From assembly GCF_963082655.1 (NCBI RefSeq), contig NC_081555.1:146056517-146120516 (forward strand): a DNA stretch of 64,000 bases, given 5' to 3'. Under the pieces are notes generated by a model. It worked only from the letters and a program-made list of their open reading frames with translations, did no database searches and had not been told where the DNA came from. The position numbers and the translations under genes were made by a program. Shown here piece after piece: positions 57,425-64,000 of this stretch; position 1 is the stretch's first letter; each line of letters begins with the position of its first letter. The stretch comes from Stomoxys calcitrans (Eukaryota > Arthropoda > Insecta > Diptera > Muscidae).

Positions 57425-57910
57425 GTCTACTAATCAGTAGCATAAACCGAGTCGTCAAAGCCAAGCCTCCCATATCTCCTATGGTAAAACATCAGCTTAC
57501 CATCGCTGTCGTACAACATGCCGTCATCGGCCATATAAGGGAGGCATAAAGGAGGAAGGATCTTCCCATTCTCTTTAGGAATCGCAAATCACACCCTTAT
57601 TGGTTATAACGCTCGGACAAGTCCATTCAAGTGTGTCGGATAACGTCTTAGATGGATGATCCAACCATATGAGAAGAGCTTCACCTTTCTTTGGCTCTGG
57701 GATGTCAGCCAGGTATGAATCACTATCTCATTTGTTCCTACAGTCGCCTGTCCAATGGAAACAGCGAAGGTTCTCCTTTTAAGGTAGTTGGAGACATTGG
57801 CGCTCATCGAAACACTATGAGACCCTTATCTTACTTACAATACCCTCCTGTCAGACGGTATCAAACGCCTTCTCGAAGTCCAATTCCATCGCGATTTGAA
57901 ATAGGTTTAT
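57425..57910 (-). pseudogene. unrecognised coding-like stretch with frame changes
   Basis: Three successive minus-strand frames look protein-like where adjacent frames do not. They are a 67-codon frame starting at 57807 (SNYLKRRTFAVSIGQATV), one reading ADIPEPKKGEALLIWLDHPS and WTCPSVITNKGVICDS (about 57710-57570), and one reading LCLPYMADDGMLYDSD to LGFDDSVYATD before two stops (about 57565-57425). Just upstream, MELDFEKAFDTV (57890-57855) resembles a reverse-transcriptase palm motif. I do not recognise the downstream product. It may be a decayed exon, a processed copy or part of a retrotransposon. Frame boundaries are approximate. Confidence 0.4.
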
Positions 57911-59440
57911 TTGTCAAATTTCCTTTATAGAACTCTCAAATAATCCTATTTTAAATCTACATTAAGCTTTGTGAACAAGGCTGTTAAAGTTAAGGTGTGG
58001 TTTACATTATATATTGTATATGAATTGAGTCAATACTATTAGCGGAGTGAGTCCAATTTCTTTGACGTTGTCTTCTCCTTGCCACTAAGAAAGCATTAGC
58101 TTAATTTTATTTTGTATTTCCTTCCTACCTCAATAAGAAATCTCTCTTTCAAAAATGGTTTTTTGTTTTAAATGGGAAGAATAAAATTTTCATAGAACAT
58201 CATTGTATATACAATAGTAGAGCATTATTTACTTCCTGCATTGGATGTTGCGTTACCAACAACAAGAAATGATAAAATAAGTGAATAATGGTCATTTATC
58301 TTTCCAAATAAAATAGACCAAATTTGAATAGATCATTTATCATTTGGTTTTTTTAGACAAGTTCAACACTTGTATAAATCTTGTTTGTGTCATGCCAAAC
58401 CAAAAAAATGACATAATAAGACAAATGACTATAGAAATGGATATGGTTATACTTCAATACTTAAATAAAACAAAAGAGTAACAAAGATTTCTTAGAAGAT
58501 TCTTCATTGGAATATAGAATTTAATGTAAGACAGTTCACTTTAAATGATGAAAAAGGTCCTTGAAAAACTTTAAAATGAACAACAATAATAAATTCATGA
58601 TATGCAAAAAACAAGCCAAAACAAAGTCTCAAATAGCAACTGAAGCAGAAGCATGACTGAAACAAAGCATTGGAAATGTATCACTTTTCATGGTAACTTT
58701 TGCTTTGTAAACATTTTTTGTTTAGACCGATGATATGCATATACTGCCATAAGTAAGTTTGGTTGTGTCCTCAATCCTTTTGCATTGGCTTTTGCTGCGA
58801 CTTCTTTTTTACAAGAAGTATCATGTGGTTATCCTTCTTTGTTGTTTGATATTATATTTTTGTTGGTTTTTTTCGGTATGATATCGTATCCTTTTATTTG
58901 TTTTTCCTTTTTTTCCTTTCCGTTGAATGAAGTTTTTTTGTTGAGTTTATTTACATAAGAGCCACGTGCCACAAAGGGATATGTGTTAGGAAGCAACATT
59001 CTGTTTCGTTTTTTAATAACTTCATTCACACAACCCAACATCAGATGTATCCTTTTCTTTTCTTCCCTTTTCACATTGAATAGTACATCATTTGTTAGTA
59101 ATCAAAAATGTACGACTTAATGAATGCATGATTAAATGTTTATGAAAGTTAAATGGAGACAAATTAAATGTCTTTTAAGCAACGCATATGTTTCATGTGT
59201 GCAAAGAAAAGGAAGAGTAACCCAAACCAACATATTGAAAGAGATATATTAAAGTGGGGATATGTTTGCAGATGTGGGTCATTATTTATATACATACCAC
59301 CATAGCATGCTGGACTTGACTTCTTCATTTCATTTATAACACCCAGAGAACACTGGCGGTGCTTCTAGCTATGGAGATTACGAATGGTATACATGGCCGG
59401 ATCGCATATGTTTTTACTTAATTAGGTCGTAGGTCAATAC
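57911..59440. other. A+T-rich stretch, no gene seen
   Basis: No repeat family of this window and no coding signature was recognised. An 81-codon Lys-rich minus frame at 58829-59074 is probably chance. Confidence 0.55.
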
Positions 59441-59444
59441 TTCG

Positions 59445-59740
59445 AGGTTATAAAGGGTGATTTTTTAGCTATTATATTTTTAGCAATACCGTTTAAAACA
59501 GCTCACGCACGTTTCGTGTTTTATTTCACTGTCAAACATCTTCAGTTTGGTCTATAATTTAATCATGAATTGTCTTACAAACGAACAAAGCAAGCAAATA
59601 ATTGAATTGCATTATCAAAATTCTTCTTCTTCAGCAACGAAGCTCATCTTTGACTCAATGGGTAGGTAAATAAGCATAATTGTCGATTTTGGAGTGAAGA
59701 TCAGCCTGAAGCATTGCAAGAGCTATCAATGCATCTAGAA
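59445..59740 (+). pseudogene. mariner-like transposase relic, 5' half
   Basis: The element end AAAGGGTGATTTTTTAGC is followed by an ATG frame MNCLTNEQSKQIIELHYQNS, the start of a mariner-like helix-turn-helix. A deletion then joins it to the DDE region (VDFGVKISLKHCKS is the shifted frame of the FWSEDQPEALQ block seen at 22740). It is cut by a subtype A repeat; the 3' half lies at 61188-61500. Same family as 21985-22880. Confidence 0.82.
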
Positions 59741-61187
59741 CAAGTAAGAGGTTACTAAGTTCGGCCGGGCCGAATATTATATACCCTCTATGATGGATAG
59801 CATTTGTCGAGTTCTTGGCACGGAATCTCTTTGTAAGTAAACAAAGAATAATGAATAAGAACTGTTTTACTATTGGAGCTATGGTCTGATTCGGACCATA
59901 AATGAATTGAATGCTGAACATTGCAGAAGTCATTGTGTAATATTTCCGCCCATTCGGATAAGAATTGCGACTTGTAGGAGCTCAAGAAGCAAAATCGGGA
60001 GATCGGTTGCTATGGGAGCTGTATCAAGCTTTAGATCGATTAAGACCATATTGGACACTTATGTTAAAGGTCAAGGGAGAAGTCGTTGCACAGAATTTCT
60101 GCCAAATCGGAGGAAAATGGCGCCCTCTAGAGGCCACATTGGACACGTACGTTAAAGGTCATGGGAAAAGCCGTTGCACAACAATTCTGCCAAATCGGAT
60201 GAGAATTACGTCCTCTAGAGGCTCAAGAAGTCAAGAAACCAGATCGGTTTATATGGCAGCTATATCGGGTTATGAACTGATTTGAACCATACATAACACA
60301 GTTGTTGGAAGTTATTTTAAAACACTTCGTACAAAATTTCAGCCAAATCGGATGAGAATTGCGTCCTCTAGTGGCTCGAGAAATCAAGATCCAAGATCGG
60401 TTTATATGGCAGCTATATCAGTTTATGTTCCAATTTGAACCATACAAAGCACAGTTGTTGGAAGTAATAACAAAACGCTTCGTTCAAAATTTCATCCAAA
60501 TCGGATGAGAATTGCGCCCTCTAGAGGCTCAAGAAGTCAGGAGTCCAGATCGGTTTATATGGCAGCTATATCAGGTTATGTACCGATTTGAACCATACAT
60601 TACACAGTTGTTGGAAGTAATAACAAAACGCTTAGTGCAAAATTTCAGCCAAATCGGATGAGAATCGCGCCCTCTGATGGCTCAAGAAGTCAAGAGCCCA
60701 GATCGGTTTATATGGCAGCTATATCAGGTTATGTACCGATTTGAACCATAAATAAGACAGTTGTTGAAAGTCGTAACAAAACAATTCGTGCAAAATTTCA
60801 GCCATATCGGATGAAAATTGCGTCCTCTTGTGGCTTAAGAAGTCAAGATCCAAGATCGGTTTATATGACAGCTATATCAGGTTATGTACCGATTTGAACA
60901 ATACTTAGCATTGGTGTTGGAAGCCATATTAAAACACTTCGTTCAAAATTTCAGCCAAATCGGATAAGAATTCCACCCTCTAAAGGTTCAAGAAGTCAAA
61001 ATTCCAGATCGGTTTATATGGCAGCTGTATCATAACATGGACCGATATGACCCATTTACAATCCCAACCGACCTATACTAATAAAAAGAATTTGTGCAAA
61101 ATTTCAAGCGGCTAGCTTTATTTCTTCGAAAGTTAGCGTGCTTTCGACAGACAGACGGACGGACATGGCTAGATTGACTTTAGTTTA
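59741..61187 (+). repeat. mini-me-like repeat, subtype A, nested in a mariner relic
   Basis: The head CAAGTAAGAGGTTACTAAGTTC is followed by units whose GGCAGCTATATC-like phrase starts at 60255, 60408, 60561, 60714, 60867 and 61020, exactly 153 bp apart. The copy ends at GACGGACGGACATGGCTAG; core and tail are missing. It lies between two adjacent pieces of one transposase gene. Confidence 0.9.
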
Positions 61188-61500
61188 TGGGCAGGCGGCA
61201 TTATTGGACCGTACTTCTTCAAAGATGATGCGAATCGTAACGTGAACCGTGGATGGTGAGCTATCGTGAGATGATATCCAACTTTTTTTGCCCAAAATGC
61301 AAGAGCTTGACCTCATGCCACGCAGACTATTTTGAGATACCGGCCGAAATGTTGGAAAGAGTACGCCAAAATTGGACTAAGAAGATGGATAATTTGAGGC
61401 GTCATCACGGTCAACATGAAATGATCTTCAAACATTAAATTATATGGACCATAATATCGATTCAAAGAAAGATTTCATGCATTTTTCTTAATTTTATTTA
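61188..61500 (+). pseudogene. mariner-like transposase relic, 3' half
   Basis: TTTATGGGCAGGCGGCATTA resumes the DDE domain (WAGGIIGPYF). The segment coding for the second catalytic Asp is deleted (CATGCCACGCAGAC joined to TATTTTGAGATACC). The C-terminus EIPAEMLERVRQNWTKKMD and the final FKH codons near 61436 follow. About 20 bp expected between the two halves are missing. Confidence 0.85.
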
Positions 61501-61984
61501 TTTTTTTTTAACTTTCCTGTAGCTTTGAAAAAATCACAGTTTGCAAACAAAATAACGATTACGAAAAAGGAATCCTAGTCCGTAAACTGTTTTTAAGGGA
61601 TTTTTAAATTTAAATGTCATATATACATATACGAGTACTCTAAGACATAGTTTTTCTCCATAAGCTTTTATAAATGCATTTTTCCCACTTTTTTGTATTG
61701 TGCATAAATGATGCGCTCCATTTCCAATTAAAGCGAATGTCACGTCATTTCTTTTTCTTATTGCGTACAAAACGTTGCTTCTTTGAAAGTCGAGTGAAAT
61801 TTTTTGGCATTCCCCTTTTTAATCTAAAGCCTGTGCGAATACGAAATCCAATTTTCTTTTAGCAAAACATTTGTTTTTGTGACACAAGCACATCCTCTAC
61901 CAAAAAGAGTGAATGTAACTCTCGTTCACTAGAAAAGGAAGGCAGATAGATTTTTCTTTTGCCAAAAATTAAAGGGAAGGAATA
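61501..61984. other. unassigned A+T-rich stretch
   Basis: Poly-T near 61500-61510. No gene or repeat was recognised. Confidence 0.5.
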
Positions 61985-63252
61985 ACAAGTAAAAAGGCAT
62001 TAAGTTTGGCCGGGCCAAACTTTGGATATATGTATTAACCACCTTACATAGTAAAACCGAGGAAAATGCATCATTTATGAATCCATAGCAGCTATATCTA
62101 AATATAGTATGATTTCTAAGATATTTAGAAAGATTAACACAACTCATTGTACCAAATTTATCAGTTAAATTAACCTTTTACGGGGCTAACAACTTAAATC
62201 GGGAGATCGGCATATACATATGTCAGCTAAATCCAAATACAGGCCGTAATGAACTAAATACGACATGGGTGTCGAAGAGTGCCGAATTTCTGTGAAATTA
62301 AACAATGATAGCTCATTTTATAGTTTCAGGACCTTAAATCGGGAGATTGGTCTACATGGTAGTTATATCAAAATATATACCGATCTGGGCCATATTGAAC
62401 ACGAATGTCGAAGAGCCTTACAAAACCAACTGTGTCAGATTTCAGCGAAATCAAGTAATAAACGTGTCATTATGGTCCCAAGAAATTAAATCGAGAGTAT
62501 ATATGGCAGCTATATCCAAATATAGCCCAATCTTGAACATACTCGGTACGAATGTCAAAGGGCCTAACTGAACTCATTGTGCTAAATTTCATCGAACTCG
62601 GCTAATAAACCCACCTTTTATGAGCCTAAAACATTGAATCGGGTGGTTGGTATACATGGCAGCTACATCCAATTTTGAACCGATCTGGGCTGTATTGAAC
62701 GGGGATGTCCAGAAGCCTAGCACATCTTGATATAACAAATTTCAGCGAAATCGGACAATAATGTGCCTATGATGGGCCTAGACCTTAAATCGAGAGATCG
62801 GTCCCTTTAGCAGCTTATTTCCAAATCTGGACCGATCTAGGCCAAATCGAAGATGGATGTCAAGGAGCCTTACACAGCTGGCTTTACCACATTTCAGCCA
62901 AATCAAGAGATCTGTCTATATGGCAGCTATATTCAAATCTGAACCGATTTGGGCTGTATTGAGCAAGAATGTGGAGAGGCCTAACACAACTCACTGTGCC
63001 AAATTTCAGCAAAATAGGATAAAAAATGTGGCTTTAATAGACTTAAGACCTTAAATCGGTATATATGGGGGGCAATTTGAAGATACAATCCTATATAGTC
63101 CATCTTCAAATTAAACCTGCCTATGGAAAAAAAAGAACTACAAATTTTTAGCTCGATATGTCTAGTTTTAAAGGACTGCAGCGTGATTTCAACAGACAGA
63201 TGTAGGGAAATGACAATATCGTCTTATTATTTTAACGACGATCAAGATTATA
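61985..63252 (+). repeat. mini-me-like repeat, subtype B, split by a MITE
   Basis: The head AACAAGTAAAAAGGCATTAAG is well preserved and seven or so units follow. The (GACA)n tract is short (CAACAGACAGATG). The core is cut at 63253 and resumes at 63490 (TATATACTTTATAGTG); the tail is missing. Confidence 0.87.
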
Positions 63253-63489
63253 TTGGGTTGCCCAAAAAGTAATTGCGGATTTTTTAAAAGAAAGTAAATG
63301 CATTTTTAATAAAACTTAGAATGAACTTTAATCAAATATACTTTTTTACATTTTTTTTCTAAATCAAGCTAAAAGTAACAGCTGACAACTGACAGAAGAA
63401 AGAATGCAATTACAGAGTCACAAGCCGTTGAAAAAATTTGTCAACGTCGACTATATGAAAAATACGCAATTACTTTTTGGGCAACCTAA
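63253..63489 (-). mobile_element. mariner-type MITE copy 5
   Basis: 237 bp; ends TTGGGTTGCCCAAAAAGTAA and TTACTTTTTGGGCAACCTAA; TA at 63251-63252 and 63490-63491. It is inserted in the TA-rich core of a subtype B repeat. Confidence 0.92.
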
Positions 63490-63514
63490 TATATACTTTA
63501 TAGTGTTTCTCACA

Positions 63515-64000
63515 CGTTTATGGCTAGGATGTAAAAACCTTTTCCAGTTAATAGACGTGTGCAGCTACCTAAAAGTGCTAAGAACTTAATGTTTGGTCTT
63601 AAAATGGTCAATTTTGGGACGGCCTTAACACATATATCGGAATTTTTGCAGCATTATTCGCATTTAAATTTTGGTGTTTTTCGAAAATTTTAGATTCTGA
63701 AGCAAAAAACTTTTAATAGAAGGGGACAATTTGCAATTTTTTTAAACACATAGAAGTTTTAACCTTTCCCTTTCGCAAATAGTCCCACAATTTCAGAAAT
63801 GCCGACGATACATTGTCTCCAAAAACTCATAAACAGTCAGAGATATACCTGAGTTTGGTTTTACGATCTCTATCTTTGAAAAAAAAAAGAAGCAAGGCGA
63901 TCGGCAACATTAATGACTGTTTGGCAAGCAATTCAAAACGTGAATGCTCGATGTGACCAAATTTCTAGCCCCATGGAACTGCCTCTGGAGACTGATAAGG
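63515..64000. other. unassigned stretch to window end
   Basis: No repeat family or coding signature recognised. Confidence 0.5.

Noticed and set aside
63404..63589. Possible mariner transposase C-terminus (KFVNVDYMKN...LLFGQPN)
   Set aside because: The frame runs out of the MITE end, including its inverted repeat; the same peptide appears in other MITE copies, with no catalytic domain nearby.

Overview
The window reads as intergenic, repeat-dominated DNA of a higher fly, most likely a calyptrate or muscid-type dipteran. I found no intact host gene, no rRNA or tRNA gene, no CRISPR array and no operon-like organisation. The organism call rests on A+T-rich DNA, a dense dispersed repeat carrying a (TA)n - short core - (GTCY)n module as in the dipteran 'mini-me' elements, Jockey/LOA-like retrotransposon fragments, and mariner and Tc1 elements. 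Species cannot be fixed from the sequence alone.

The dominant component, roughly half the window, is a mini-me-like family of non-autonomous repeats in both orientations. I define '+' as running from a head (AACAAGTAAAAGCGTGCTAAG or a variant) to a tail. The head is followed by a variable number of internal units of about 153 bp, then a (GACA/GACG)n tract, a TTCTTGATCGTC/(TA)n core, and a tail ending in a small hairpin around CCACCATAGGATGG. Three subtypes are used below: A (head AAGCGTGCTAAGTTCGGCC), B (head AAAGGCATTAAGTT; units with GGTCTATATGGCAGC) and C (head AAGTAAGGGAAGGCAAAAG; short CCCATATATATG units).

Into and beside these repeats sit tRNA-derived SINEs (1504, 14785, 21679, 26470, 35719, 43156, 46117, 53090, 56831), five mariner-type MITEs with TTGGGTTGCCCAAAAAG ends (4344, 35046, 48725, 56542, 63253), a hAT-like MITE (32656) and another inverted-repeat element (31206). 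There are broken non-LTR retrotransposons at 6400, 15345, 19920, 34691, 39341 and 55665, two broken mariner-like transposase genes (21985; 59445 plus 61188), and a 1.48-kb LTR-like insertion (36613). Unrelated minisatellites lie at 12366, 14368 and 52975. Several insertions can be dated relative to each other because one interrupts another with a visible target-site duplication.

The only intact long gene is the transposase of a Tc1-type transposon (element 50864-52504, gene 51126-52154 on the minus strand). It has 342 residues, a DD34E triad and an inverted/direct-repeat end structure, and is flanked by TA dinucleotides. Layout: 1-12250 mini-me-like arrays with one LOA-like relic; 12366-18200 minisatellites, repeat family D and a retrotransposon relic; 18200-34650 arrays with nested retrotransposon, mariner and MITEs; 34691-43860 nested retrotransposons, an LTR-like insert and a 78-bp perfect inverted repeat; 43861-52504 further repeats, then the Tc1 element; 52975-54965 a quasi-palindromic minisatellite; 55283-64000 more arrays, one of them inside a mariner relic, plus an unrecognised broken coding-like stretch at 57425-57910. 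The genes do not form a pathway; the window is a layered record of transposition.
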